In this document: positions 8,030 through 15,754 of the stretch, piece after piece
Numbering within the stretch: position 1 is the stretch's first letter
Layout of the letters: every line of letters starts with the position of its first letter
Assembly: GCA_963663375.1 (NCBI GenBank)
Contig: OY760195.1
Location: forward strand, 496,001 to 560,000
Direction: 5' to 3'
DNA length: 64,000 nucleotides
Origin: JAYREN01 sp963663375
GTDB lineage: Bacteria; Acidobacteriota; Holophagae; Holophagales; Holophagaceae
The notes under the pieces: generated by a model
Seen by the model: only the letters and a program-made list of their open reading frames with translations
Told to the model about the DNA's origin: nothing
Database searches by the model: none
Translations under genes and position numbers: made by a program

Positions 8030-8823
8030 GAAGCCTCCACGGCATCGAGGGCCGCCCGAAAGGGCGACAGGAATGTGCGGGCGGCACGCGGAAGATCCTT
8101 TGAATCCGCAGCGTTCAGCGCCCGGACCAGGGCACTGCCCAGGATCAGGCCATCGCAAGCAGTGGCAAGGGCATGCACCTGCTCGGGCCTGGACAGGCCG
8201 AAACCCGCAAGCACCGACAGCCCCGAGCGTTTCCGTGCGCGTGCCAGAAAGGCGGGCACATTGGTGCCCAAGGACTCGCGCGTCCCCGTCACCCCCAGCA
8301 CCGACACCGCGTAGATGAAGGGCGCCTTCAAGCCCCCCAATGCTTCCAAGCGGGTGTCCGGCGTATTGGGAGCCGCAAAGGGGATGAGGGGCGGCAACCC
8401 GGCCTCCTGCACTAGCGCCCAGTTCTCGGGGGGAAGATCGGGAATCAGCAGCCCCGCGATGCCCGCGTCCTGGGCACGGGACGCAAAGGATTGCCTGCCC
8501 ATGGCGAGGATCGGATTCGCGTACCCCATCAACACCAAGGGAACCTCTGGTCGACGCCGGGAAAAGGCCTTGGCGATGTCCAGGGTCCCTTTCAATGTCA
8601 TTCCGGCTCGCAGAGCCCGCTGGGATGCGGCCTGGAGCACCGGGCCATCCGCCAGAGGATCCGAGAAGGGCACGCCCAGTTCGATGAGATCCGCGCCAGC
8701 GTCCGCCAAGGCTTCCAACAAGGGCAGCGTGGCCGAGGGCTCGGGGAACCCCGAACAGAGGTAGGGGGCCAGGAGCTTGCGCCCCGTGGTCACCCGCTCA
8801 GAGATGAAGGCCGACAAGTTCAT
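8020..8823 (-). CDS. trpA: Tryptophan synthase alpha subunit
   Basis: The 267-residue TIM barrel splits indole-3-glycerol phosphate into indole and glyceraldehyde 3-phosphate and passes indole to TrpB through the inter-subunit tunnel. The catalytic acids sit in LIELGVPFSDPLADG (Glu48 and Asp59). Other family marks are LVLMGYANPI, GLLIPDLPPE and the phosphate loop ISVLGVTGTR. I choose the ATG at 8823, giving MNLSAFISERVTTGRK; the longer frame upstream is inside trpB. The start overlaps the trpB stop by 26 bases, so translational coupling is likely. Confidence 0.95.
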   Translation of the reverse strand: MNLSAFISERVTTGRKLLAPYLCSGFPEPSATLPLLEALADAGADLIELGVPFSDPLADGPVLQAASQRALRAGMTLKGTLDIAKAFSRRRPEVPLVLMGYANPILAMGRQSFASRAQDAGIAGLLIPDLPPENWALVQEAGLPPLIPFAAPNTPDTRLEALGGLKAPFIYAVSVLGVTGTRESLGTNVPAFLARARKRSGLSVLAGFGLSRPEQVHALATACDGLILGSALVRALNAADSKDLPRAARTFLSPFRAALDAVEASCC

Positions 8824-10027
8824 GGCGTGGTTCCTTTCCGGTGCGCAGCAGGTATTCGTCGAGATCCTTGTCCCCGCGCCCCGAGAGGCACAGCACCACG
8901 GAGGCCTGGGGGAGGTTTCCGGCCTGGCGCAGCAACCAGGCGAGGGCATGGGAACTCTCAAAGGCCGGGATGATGCCCTCCAGTTCACTCAGCAATTCAA
9001 AGGCCCGCAGGGCTTCCTCGTCGGTGGCGTTCTCATAGCACACTCGCCCCGAATCCTTCAGGAAGGCGTGCTCCGGACCCACGCCGGGGTAGTCGAGCCC
9101 TGCGGAAATGGAGTGGGCCTCTACCACCTGGCCATCGCCATCCTGCAGCAGGTAGCTCAGGGCGCCGTGGAGCACACCGGGTTTCCCAAGGGTCAGCGTC
9201 GCCGCGTGCAGGCCCGAATCCAGGCCCTTCCCGGCTGCTTCAACGCCCACGAGTTGAACATCGTGATCCCCGAGAAAGGGATGGAAGAGGCCCATGGCGT
9301 TGCTGCCGCCTCCCACGCAGGCGATGGCGAGTGCGGGCAGACGCCCAGAAACCTCAAGGCATTGCTCTCGGGCTTCTCGGCCGATCACCGACTGGAAGTC
9401 TCGCACCATGGCCGGATAGGGATGGGGCCCCACCACGCTTCCGATGAGATAGAAGGTATCTTCCACGTTGGCCACCCAGTCGCGGATGGCCTCATTGGTG
9501 GCGTCTTTCAGGGTGCGCGAGCCCGAGCGCGAGGGAATCACCTTGGCCCCCATGAGCTCCATGCGGCGCACGTTGAGCTGCTGGCGGCGGATATCCTCCT
9601 CGCCCATGTGCACCTCACAGCGCAACCCCAGCCGGGCCGCGGCCGCTGCCGTGGCCACACCGTGCTGGCCCGCGCCGGTTTCGGCGATCACCCGCGTCTT
9701 GCCCATGCGCTTGGCCAGGATCATTTGCCCCAGAGTGTTGTTGATCTTGTGGGCGCCGGTGTGGTTAAGATCCTCGCGCTTGAGCAGCACCGGCGCACCG
9801 ACCCGCTCGGAGAATCGCCGGGCCGGATAGAGCGGCGTGGGACGGCAAGTGAAGGTGCGCAGTGCCACGCGGAATTCCGCCTCGAAGGCGGGATCGCGCT
9901 GGGCCTCGGCGTAGGCGGCTTCCAGCTCATCAAGGGCGGGCCGAAGCGTTTCCGGCACGAAGCGCCCCCCGAAGGGGCCGAAGAAACCGCTCGCATCCGG
10001 CAGCTCCGTTTCATTCAGAACAGACAT
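8798..10027 (-). CDS. trpB: Tryptophan synthase beta subunit
   Basis: The 409-residue PLP enzyme joins indole and serine to make tryptophan. The PLP lysine is Lys94 in KREDLNHTGAHKINN. The glycine-rich phosphate cradle appears as CVGGGSNAMG, and ETGAGQHGVATA and GLDYPGVGPEH are typical of the TrpB1 type that pairs with TrpA. The C-terminus has the CLSGRGDKD loop. The start at 10027 (MSVLNETELPDASGFFGPFGG) is the usual one; the long upstream extension is trpF in another frame. It overlaps trpF by 13 bases and trpA by 26. Confidence 0.96.
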   Translation of the reverse strand: MSVLNETELPDASGFFGPFGGRFVPETLRPALDELEAAYAEAQRDPAFEAEFRVALRTFTCRPTPLYPARRFSERVGAPVLLKREDLNHTGAHKINNTLGQMILAKRMGKTRVIAETGAGQHGVATAAAAARLGLRCEVHMGEEDIRRQQLNVRRMELMGAKVIPSRSGSRTLKDATNEAIRDWVANVEDTFYLIGSVVGPHPYPAMVRDFQSVIGREAREQCLEVSGRLPALAIACVGGGSNAMGLFHPFLGDHDVQLVGVEAAGKGLDSGLHAATLTLGKPGVLHGALSYLLQDGDGQVVEAHSISAGLDYPGVGPEHAFLKDSGRVCYENATDEEALRAFELLSELEGIIPAFESSHALAWLLRQAGNLPQASVVLCLSGRGDKDLDEYLLRTGKEPRHELVGLHL

Positions 10028-10644
10028 GGTCGTTCTCCTACCTGGGGGAATTGAAGAAAGAGGCGCCGCAGCCGCGCGGGATCCTTCTGTCCTGGCGCGG
10101 CTTCCAGCCCACTGCTGAGGTCCAGCGCCCGGGGTCTGACGGCATCGAAGGCGTGGCGCGCATTGTCGGGATGGAGCCCCCCGGCCAAAATCAGCGGATG
10201 CTGAGTGGCCAGTTTCCGGGCGAGGTTCCAATCTGCGCACAGCCCCGTACCCCCGGCCAGGGTGGGATGGGAGGCATCCAGTAGGAAGGCCGCCACGCGG
10301 TATTCCCGCAGACGAACCTCGTCGGCATCCTCCGCCCGGAGGGCTTTGATGACCGGCACCTGGAAGCGCGCCGCGATCTCCGGCGTTTCGCAACCGTGCA
10401 ACTGAACGGCGGAGAGGCTCACCGCTGCCACCGTGTCCTCGATCTCCTCCGCACTGCGATCCACAAAGACTCCAATGCACACGGCTTCGCCCGGCAGTTC
10501 CGCCCGGATGAGGGCGGCCTCGCGAACCGTGACGGCCCTGGGGCTGGCGGCATGAAACACAAAGCCCAGGGCCGCGGCCCCCAGTTCCCAGGCCAGGCGA
10601 CCATCTTCGGCGCGGGTGATCCCACAGACCTTAATGGCGGCCAT
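10015..10644 (-). CDS. trpF: Phosphoribosylanthranilate isomerase
   Basis: The 209-residue TIM barrel performs the Amadori rearrangement of N-(5-phosphoribosyl)anthranilate. The catalytic cysteine lies in IKVCGITR near the N-terminus, and LDLSSGLEAAPGQKD is the C-terminal phosphate-binding loop with its SSG(V/L)E pattern. The ATG at 10644 is taken because it gives the conserved MAAIKVCGITR start. It overlaps the end of trpC by 14 bases and the start of trpB by 13. TrpF is a separate gene here, not fused to TrpC as in enterobacteria. Confidence 0.94.
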   Translation of the reverse strand: MAAIKVCGITRAEDGRLAWELGAAALGFVFHAASPRAVTVREAALIRAELPGEAVCIGVFVDRSAEEIEDTVAAVSLSAVQLHGCETPEIAARFQVPVIKALRAEDADEVRLREYRVAAFLLDASHPTLAGGTGLCADWNLARKLATQHPLILAGGLHPDNARHAFDAVRPRALDLSSGLEAAPGQKDPARLRRLFLQFPQVGERPCLF

Positions 10645-11422
10645 GGAGTTCCTCCAGCAGCCGCGCCAGGCCAGCACCAGGATCCGGGAGGGACATGAAG
10701 GCCGTGCCCACGAGCACCGCGTGGTACCCCAGCGCGGCCATGCGGCGGACATCCGCCGCAGACCTCAGACCGCTCTCCGCCACGCGACACCGGCTCGCAG
10801 GAAGCCTGGGGGCCAGCCCCGCGCTGGGGTTCGCGTCCAGCTCAAGGGTTTCGAGATTGCGGTGGTTGACGCCCAGCAGATCCGGTTCCAGACCTTCGAT
10901 CTTGACCAGGTCAGCCTCGTCGTGGAGTTCCAGAAGTGTGGCCAGCCCGAGTTCACGGGCGGTTTTCAGCATCTGCTCCAGTTCTCCCCGAGCGAGGGCA
11001 CGGGCGATCAGCAGTGCGGCATCGGCACCCGCCGCACGAACCGCCAGCAGATCATAGGGTTCCAGGAAGAAGCCCTTGGCCAGCAAAGGCAGGGGGCATG
11101 ACTTTCGCGCCCGCCCCAGGAAAGCCAGTTCTCCACCGAAGCCCTGCACATCCACCAGCACAGAGAGGGCGGCGGCCCCGGCGCGATGGTAGCCCTCGGC
11201 CACGAATTCCACATCGCTGTGGCTCCGCAGCGCACCGCGGGAAGGCGACCGGAACTTGATCTCCGCGATAACTGCGGGGCGCTCCGCGGGGCCCGTCAGG
11301 GCAAAGGGGCGGACAGGGGGGAGTCCGTCGATCCGAGCCCTGAGTTCGGCTTCAGAGACCTTTCGCCGGGCCTCGGCGGTTTCCGCGCGGCACAGGATCA
11401 GGTGCTCAGACAGCCACGTCAC
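10631..11422 (-). CDS. trpC: Indole-3-glycerol phosphate synthase
   Basis: The 263-residue barrel closes the indole ring. Visible are the substrate-binding lysine segment IAEIKFRSPSRG, LSVLVDVQGFGGELAFL, LLAKGFFLEPYDLLAVRAAGADAAL, LLGVNHRNLETLELD and the C-terminal VAESGLRSAADVRRM. I choose GTG at 11422 (giving VTWLSEHLILCRAETAEARR), which overlaps the trpD stop by 17 bases; a longer frame extends inside trpD. DVQGFGGELAFL departs slightly from the commoner TDxxFFxGS pattern, but the remaining active-site segments are intact. Confidence 0.93.
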   Translation of the reverse strand: MTWLSEHLILCRAETAEARRKVSEAELRARIDGLPPVRPFALTGPAERPAVIAEIKFRSPSRGALRSHSDVEFVAEGYHRAGAAALSVLVDVQGFGGELAFLGRARKSCPLPLLAKGFFLEPYDLLAVRAAGADAALLIARALARGELEQMLKTARELGLATLLELHDEADLVKIEGLEPDLLGVNHRNLETLELDANPSAGLAPRLPASRCRVAESGLRSAADVRRMAALGYHAVLVGTAFMSLPDPGAGLARLLEELHGRH

Positions 11423-12437
11423 GGCTCGCCTCCTGCGAAAAGGCGCGCAGCACCGTGAGCTTCGCCAGGGCATTGCCCGACTGGATGGAGGCCTGGGCCT
11501 GGGCAAAGCCCTCCCGCAGATCCACCGCCGCCCCGGCGATCCACAGCGCACAGGCGGCGTTGGCGCAAATGGCTGCGGCAAGATCGCTAGACTCACCCTG
11601 CAGAACCGCGAGAATCCGCTTCGCGTTGAAGGCGGGGTCGCCCCCCTTCAGGGCGGCAGGTTCCACGTAACCCGCGCCAAACCTACCGGGGGGGATCTCC
11701 AGGCTCGCCAGGCTTCCATCGACCAGATGCCTGGCCTGGGTCGGCGCCGTCAGGCTCACTTCGTCGTAGGGTCCGGGCGTGTGGACCACCAGGGCTCGCT
11801 CGGCGCCCAGGTGCAGGAGCACCAGGGCCAGGGATTCCATGGCGGCTAAGCTCGGCACGCCGATGACCTGGCGCCGCACCCTAGCCGGATTGCAGACAGG
11901 GCCCAGCAGGTTGAAGGCCGTGCGAAAACCCAACTGGCGCCGCACGGGGCCGATGCGGGCAAAGAGCGGATGATGGGCCGGGGCGTAGATGAAGGCGAGG
12001 CCGAATTCACGGAGGGAGCGGGTGGCCAAGGCGGGATCCCGCAGTGCGGGAATGCCCAGAGCGCCGAGCACATCCACGCTACCCGTCGGACTCGAAACGC
12101 CATGGTTGCCGTGCTTGGCCACCTTCACGCCCGTGCCCGCCACCACGAAGGCCGCCGCGGTGGAGAGGTTCACGGTCCCCTGCCCGTCGCCCCCGGTGCC
12201 GCAGAGATCCACGGCTTCCAAGCCTTCGGCCTCCACGGGGATCATGTGCTCGCGCAGCACATCCACGAAACCTAGCAGCGCGGGAACGCTCTCGCCCCGG
12301 ATCCTCAGGGCTGTGAGGGCTGCGGCCAGAAGCTCGGGGCCGACTTCCCCCTGGGCGAAGGCCCGCAGCAATTCGGCGGCCTGCTCGCGACTGACGGGCT
12401 CGCCCGTGACTGCATTCTGAAGAAGCTGCACGGTCAT
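11406..12437 (-). CDS. trpD: Anthranilate phosphoribosyltransferase
   Basis: The 343-residue enzyme transfers phosphoribose from PRPP to anthranilate. The PRPP-binding glycine-rich loop is DLCGTGGDGQGTVNLSTAAAFV, followed by KHGNHGVSSPTGSVDVLGALG; both are diagnostic. NLLGPVCNPA and VVHTPGPYDEVSL also match. The start ATG at 12437 overlaps the trpG stop by four bases (ATGA). It is a stand-alone TrpD, not the TrpGD fusion of enterobacteria. Confidence 0.95.
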   Translation of the reverse strand: MTVQLLQNAVTGEPVSREQAAELLRAFAQGEVGPELLAAALTALRIRGESVPALLGFVDVLREHMIPVEAEGLEAVDLCGTGGDGQGTVNLSTAAAFVVAGTGVKVAKHGNHGVSSPTGSVDVLGALGIPALRDPALATRSLREFGLAFIYAPAHHPLFARIGPVRRQLGFRTAFNLLGPVCNPARVRRQVIGVPSLAAMESLALVLLHLGAERALVVHTPGPYDEVSLTAPTQARHLVDGSLASLEIPPGRFGAGYVEPAALKGGDPAFNAKRILAVLQGESSDLAAAICANAACALWIAGAAVDLREGFAQAQASIQSGNALAKLTVLRAFSQEASRDVAV

Positions 12438-13021
12438 GCCAGCACCGCCTTTCGCCGGAACACCCGCAGGAAATTCCTAAGGAGTTGGCCGCCCTGGGGT
12501 GTCAACACGGATTCAGGGTGGAACTGCACGCCCACGATGGGTAGCTCCCGATGGACCGCCGCCATTAATACGCCGTCGGCGCTGTGGGCCAGGGGCGTGA
12601 AGCAGTCCGGTAGCGTATTCGGATCCACGGCCAGGGAGTGATAACGACCCGCTTCCAGGGGATTGGGCAGCCCCGCGAAGATGCCCTCGCCCGTGTGATA
12701 GATCGGGCTCGCCTTCCCGTGGACCAGGCTCGGCGCTGGTATTACGTGGCCTCCGAAGGCCTGAACGATGGCCTGGTGCCCCAGACAGACGCCCAGGGTG
12801 GGGATGCGGGGCGCACACTCACGCACGATATCGAGCAGGAAACCCGCCGCGCTGGGCTCACCGGGACCTGGTGAAAGCACTAGGTAGTCAGGGTCCAGCG
12901 CCAGGATCTGCTCCGGGCAGAGCGCATCGTTGCGCACCACCTGAATCTCGCCGTGCAGGCTGCCCAGCATCTGCACTAGGTTGTAGGTGAAGGAATCGTA
13001 GTTGTCGATGACGAGGATCAT
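12434..13021 (-). CDS. trpG: Anthranilate synthase glutamine amidotransferase subunit
   Basis: The 195-residue class I amidotransferase supplies ammonia to TrpE. The catalytic triad is visible: Cys in GVCLGHQAI and the His-Glu pair in VGVQFHPESVLT. The N-terminus MILVIDNYDSFTYNLVQ and the oxyanion loop LSPGPGEPSAAG are standard for TrpG/PabA. Position directly after trpE, with four bases between the trpE stop and this start, favours tryptophan synthesis. The same subunit could also serve folate synthesis, since no pabA is seen nearby. Confidence 0.95.
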   Translation of the reverse strand: MILVIDNYDSFTYNLVQMLGSLHGEIQVVRNDALCPEQILALDPDYLVLSPGPGEPSAAGFLLDIVRECAPRIPTLGVCLGHQAIVQAFGGHVIPAPSLVHGKASPIYHTGEGIFAGLPNPLEAGRYHSLAVDPNTLPDCFTPLAHSADGVLMAAVHRELPIVGVQFHPESVLTPQGGQLLRNFLRVFRRKAVLA

Positions 13022-13025
13022 GGGT

Positions 13026-14471
13026 TCACCCTTGAAGCGCCGCGACCATGGGCGCGAGCTTGTGACGGCATTCGTCGAACTCCCGATCGGCCACGGAATC
13101 GGCCACGATCCCGGCCCCGGCCTGGAGCTGAACGCGACCTTCTTTGATGACCGCCGTGCGGATGGCGATGCAGGTGTCGAGGTTGCCCCGGTAGTCGAAG
13201 TAGCCCACGGCGCCGCTGTACACGCCCCGGCCCGGCCCTTCCAGTCCGTGGATGAGCTCCATGGCCCGGAGCTTGGGCGCGCCGCTCACGGTGCCTGCGG
13301 GAAACCCCGCGAAGAGGGCGTCTACCGGGTGGGCGTCGGGCCGCAGGGTGCCCGTCACGCTGCTCACCAGATGGAGCACATGGCTGTAGGCCTCCACCTG
13401 CCGGAAGGAGGCCACCCGCACGCTGCCGAAAGCGCAGACCCGGCCCACATCGTTGCGGCCCAGATCCACCAGCATCACGTGCTCGGCGGCCTCCTTGGGA
13501 TCTTCGAGGAGTTCCTTCCGCAGCGCCTCGTCGGCTTCCAGTGTGGCCCCTCGGGGCCTAGTTCCGGCGATGGGGCGCACTTCCATCTGCCCTTCCTCGA
13601 CTCGGACGAGCATCTCCGGCGAGGCGCCCAGGATCACGGCCTCGGGCTGGTCCAGAAAGAAGTGATAGGGCGAGGGATTGGCCATCCGCAGCCGCCGGTA
13701 GACATCCAAGGGATCGCCCGAAAAGTCCAGGATCTCCTGGCGCGAGAGCACCACCTGAAAGATGTCTCCGGCCTTGATGTGGGCCTGGGCGGTGGCCACG
13801 CTTCCCGCGTAGGCAACTCGTCCCGAAAGCTCCAGACCCCCCGAGGAATTCACGGCGGTCTCAAGGGGCGCGGCAGAAGTGGCGAGCACCAGCCCCGCGA
13901 GCCTCTCCAGCCGAGCCTCCGCATCCCGGCGCGCCGCATCTTCCGAGGCGTGCGCCTCCAGGTCGGCATTGGCGAGGATGGTCACCTGGCTGCGGACGTG
14001 GTCGTAGACCAGCAGATCGTCGAAGCGTTCGAGGATGGCCTCCGGGAGCCCGAAGGGATCGACCTTCACGGGGAGTTTTTCCACGGCGGCGGCGCAGGCA
14101 TAGCCAAGGTAGCCCACGTAGCCACCCGCGAAGCGGGGCAAGCCAGGGACCTCCGCGACCCGGCATGCGGCGAGTCGAGCCTTGAGGATCTCCGGGAGCG
14201 TGCCTTCCTGGGCCTGCTCGGGGCACCCCTTCGTCTGGGTGAACACGCAACCACCACGGGCCACCAAACGCTCCCGCGGCTCGAAGCCCAGGATGCTGTA
14301 GCGGGCCAAATGGCGGCCTCCTTCCACGCTCTCCAGCAGGAAGCCCTTCAAGCCCATTCGGCGGGCGGCCACCAGGATGCCCACGGGCGTGAGGGTATCC
14401 GCCGCCAGGGTCCGGTGGAGGGGGATCAGGTTCGGGAATCCGCTCGGGAGCGGGATCAAGGCTGGGGGCAT
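13026..14471 (-). CDS. trpE: Anthranilate synthase component I
   Basis: The 481-residue chorismate-utilising enzyme makes anthranilate, the committed step to tryptophan. The N-terminal domain carries LLESVEGG, the LLES motif of the tryptophan feedback site, so allosteric inhibition is expected. The C-terminal chorismate-binding domain shows NPSPYHFFLDQPEAVILGASPEMLVR, RPIAGTRPRG, LVDLGRNDVGRV, FPAGTVSGAPKLRAME and the terminal GAGIVADSVADREF. It is the first structural gene after the attenuator, with ATG about 35 bases past the terminator. Confidence 0.95.
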   Translation of the reverse strand: MPPALIPLPSGFPNLIPLHRTLAADTLTPVGILVAARRMGLKGFLLESVEGGRHLARYSILGFEPRERLVARGGCVFTQTKGCPEQAQEGTLPEILKARLAACRVAEVPGLPRFAGGYVGYLGYACAAAVEKLPVKVDPFGLPEAILERFDDLLVYDHVRSQVTILANADLEAHASEDAARRDAEARLERLAGLVLATSAAPLETAVNSSGGLELSGRVAYAGSVATAQAHIKAGDIFQVVLSRQEILDFSGDPLDVYRRLRMANPSPYHFFLDQPEAVILGASPEMLVRVEEGQMEVRPIAGTRPRGATLEADEALRKELLEDPKEAAEHVMLVDLGRNDVGRVCAFGSVRVASFRQVEAYSHVLHLVSSVTGTLRPDAHPVDALFAGFPAGTVSGAPKLRAMELIHGLEGPGRGVYSGAVGYFDYRGNLDTCIAIRTAVIKEGRVQLQAGAGIVADSVADREFDECRHKLAPMVAALQG

Positions 14472-14505
14472 GGTGGACTCCGGAAAAATGGGTTTCGGGC
14501 AAACG

Positions 14506-14537
14506 CAAAAAGGCCCGCCGTGGGTGCCGGCGGGCCT
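14506..14537 (-). terminator. trp attenuator terminator
   Basis: On the minus strand a 10-bp perfect stem, AGGCCCGCCG with its complement, closes a 7-base loop and is followed by a run of five U. It lies between the leader peptide stop (14559) and trpE (14471). A region inside the leader coding sequence (CGACGGGC, about 14585-14592) can pair with the 5' arm of the terminator. CCGTC just upstream of the Trp codons can in turn pair with GACGG. These give the 1:2, 2:3 and 3:4 pairings of classical attenuation. Confidence 0.85.
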
Positions 14538-14558
14538 CGAATTGCGCTTCTGCGTAGT

Positions 14559-14645
14559 CTAGGTACTAGCCTCGCAAGACACACTTCGCCCGTCGGGGGT
14601 CATTTGCCACCACCACGCCTGACGGTTGAAGAGAATGCGGGACAC
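14559..14645 (-). CDS. trpL: trp operon leader peptide with three consecutive Trp codons
   Basis: A 28-codon open frame begins with GTG at 14645 and ends in TAG. A good Shine-Dalgarno, AAGGA, lies six to seven bases upstream. The peptide starts VSRILFNRQA and then has three tandem Trp codons (14607-14615), followed by a short tail ending EAST. It lies between a likely promoter and an intrinsic terminator in front of trpE. The role is regulatory: when charged tRNA-Trp is scarce, a ribosome stalled at the Trp codons would free the downstream segment to form the antiterminator. Too short for most gene callers. Confidence 0.85.
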   Translation of the reverse strand: MSRILFNRQAWWWQMTPDGRSVSCEAST

Positions 14646-14666
14646 GAACTTCCTTTGAAGAGCTCA

Positions 14667-14696
14667 ACTGTGGGAGAAGGTTTCCTCCCTTGTCAA
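14667..14696 (-). promoter_or_regulatory. Likely trp operon promoter
   Basis: A perfect -35 hexamer TTGACA (14696-14691) is followed after 18 bases by CACAGT (14672-14667), a weak -10 that keeps the conserved second A and final T. Transcription would begin near 14660, just ahead of the leader peptide Shine-Dalgarno. The element sits in the 56-base gap between the cyclophilin stop and the leader peptide. Confidence 0.5.
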
Positions 14697-14701
14697 GCGG
14701 C

Positions 14702-15169
14702 TCAGGCTTCGGTGATCGTCGCCTTGAGGATCTGATCGTTGGCGCGGATGGCCTGAACCACCTTGATGTCCTCTGGGGACACGCACTTGCCGAACACGGT
14801 GTGGACGCCATCCAGGTGCTGGACGTTGCGCCGGTCCCCGTTCACCACGAAGAACTGGCTGCCGCCCGTGTCCTTGCCTGCGTGGGCCATGGAGACGGCG
14901 CCCAGCTCATGCTTGTGGGGGTTGCCCACGGTCTCGCACTTGATGCGCCAGCCGGGACCGCCGGTGCCGGGAGCGCCCGAGGCCCCTTCCCGAGTGTTGG
15001 GGCAGCCGCCCTGGATGACGAAATCCGGGATCACGCGATGGAAGCGCAGGCCGTCGTAGAAGCCGGCTTCGATGAGCTTCACGAAATTGGCCACCGTGGC
15101 TGGGGCCTCCGCGGGGAACAGCTCGAGATTGATATCGCCTTTGTCGGTCTGGAATAGTGCTCGGGTCAT
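14702..15169 (-). CDS. Peptidyl-prolyl cis-trans isomerase, cyclophilin type
   Basis: The 155-residue single-domain cyclophilin speeds proline isomerisation during folding. Core motifs are FVKLIEAGFYDGLRFHRVIPDFVIQGGCP, GAVSMAHAGKDTGGSQFFVV and HTVFGKCV, which contain the active-site Arg, Gln and Phe residues. No signal peptide is present with the ATG at 15169, so it is cytoplasmic; a longer frame to 15241 has no family similarity. A GGAG six bases before this ATG supports it. Divergent from the lipoprotein gene at 15311. Confidence 0.93.
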   Translation of the reverse strand: MTRALFQTDKGDINLELFPAEAPATVANFVKLIEAGFYDGLRFHRVIPDFVIQGGCPNTREGASGAPGTGGPGWRIKCETVGNPHKHELGAVSMAHAGKDTGGSQFFVVNGDRRNVQHLDGVHTVFGKCVSPEDIKVVQAIRANDQILKATITEA

Positions 15170-15310
15170 CTTCGGCTCCGAATTCCGCATCCTGCGGATC
15201 ATCCAGGATAGCCGGATGAACCTTCGCGGCGCAGTCGGCACTGGAAGATGTCCTTCCCCAGTGGTCAGAAGCCGCGGGAAAGGCTAGTCTCAAGAGGAAT
15301 CGGAGGTCTC

Positions 15311-15748
15311 ATGCGGAGTTCCCTGAAGTCGGCCGTGCTCATCACCGCCCTGGCGCTGATGGCGGGAGTGGCCTGCTCCAAGAAGGTTGCCACCAAGCCC
15401 ACCAAGCCCGTTCCGGCTGGCACCGCACTCTTCCAGTTCACCCGCAAGGTGCAGGGCCCCGTTGATCTGACCCTCGACGGTGTGCGGATCCCCGTGGAGG
15501 CCCTCAAGAAGAACAAGAAGGCCCGGCGGCTCGTGGTCACCGGCATTCCCGCAGGCAAGCATCGATTCTTTCTTTACAGCCCTCGCGATGCCTTCGGAGC
15601 GGATCAGGGGGAATTCGAGATTGCTGGCACCCAGGGCGTGTATCTCGTGACCTTCGCCCAATCCTTCAACGCCGTGCTCTATGGAAAACCGGAGCCCTTG
15701 CCAGCGGCGGAAGGGATTTCAGGCATCAGGGCTCGCCTCGAGCCCTAG
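15311..15748 (+). CDS. Small lipoprotein of unknown function
   Basis: The 145-residue product has a lipoprotein signal peptide (MRSSLKSAVLITALALMAGVACSKK) with Cys in a lipobox-like VAC context. The mature part is a compact beta-rich domain with VDLTLDGVRIPVEALKK and VVTGIPAGKHRFFLYSP, resembling a PEGA-like or transthyretin-like sandwich. ATG at 15311 is chosen because it yields the signal peptide; the longer frame from 15248 does not. The next gene (hydrolase) starts six bases after the stop, so they form a pair. No function recognised. Confidence 0.7.
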   Translation: MRSSLKSAVLITALALMAGVACSKKVATKPTKPVPAGTALFQFTRKVQGPVDLTLDGVRIPVEALKKNKKARRLVVTGIPAGKHRFFLYSPRDAFGADQGEFEIAGTQGVYLVTFAQSFNAVLYGKPEPLPAAEGISGIRARLEP

Positions 15749-15754
15749 CGTTCC

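Noticed and set aside
13002..14735. 577-codon plus-strand frame opposite trpE
   Set aside because: Antisense shadow of trpE; the product is His/Gly/Gln-rich and lacks any domain pattern, while trpE on the minus strand has all family motifs.
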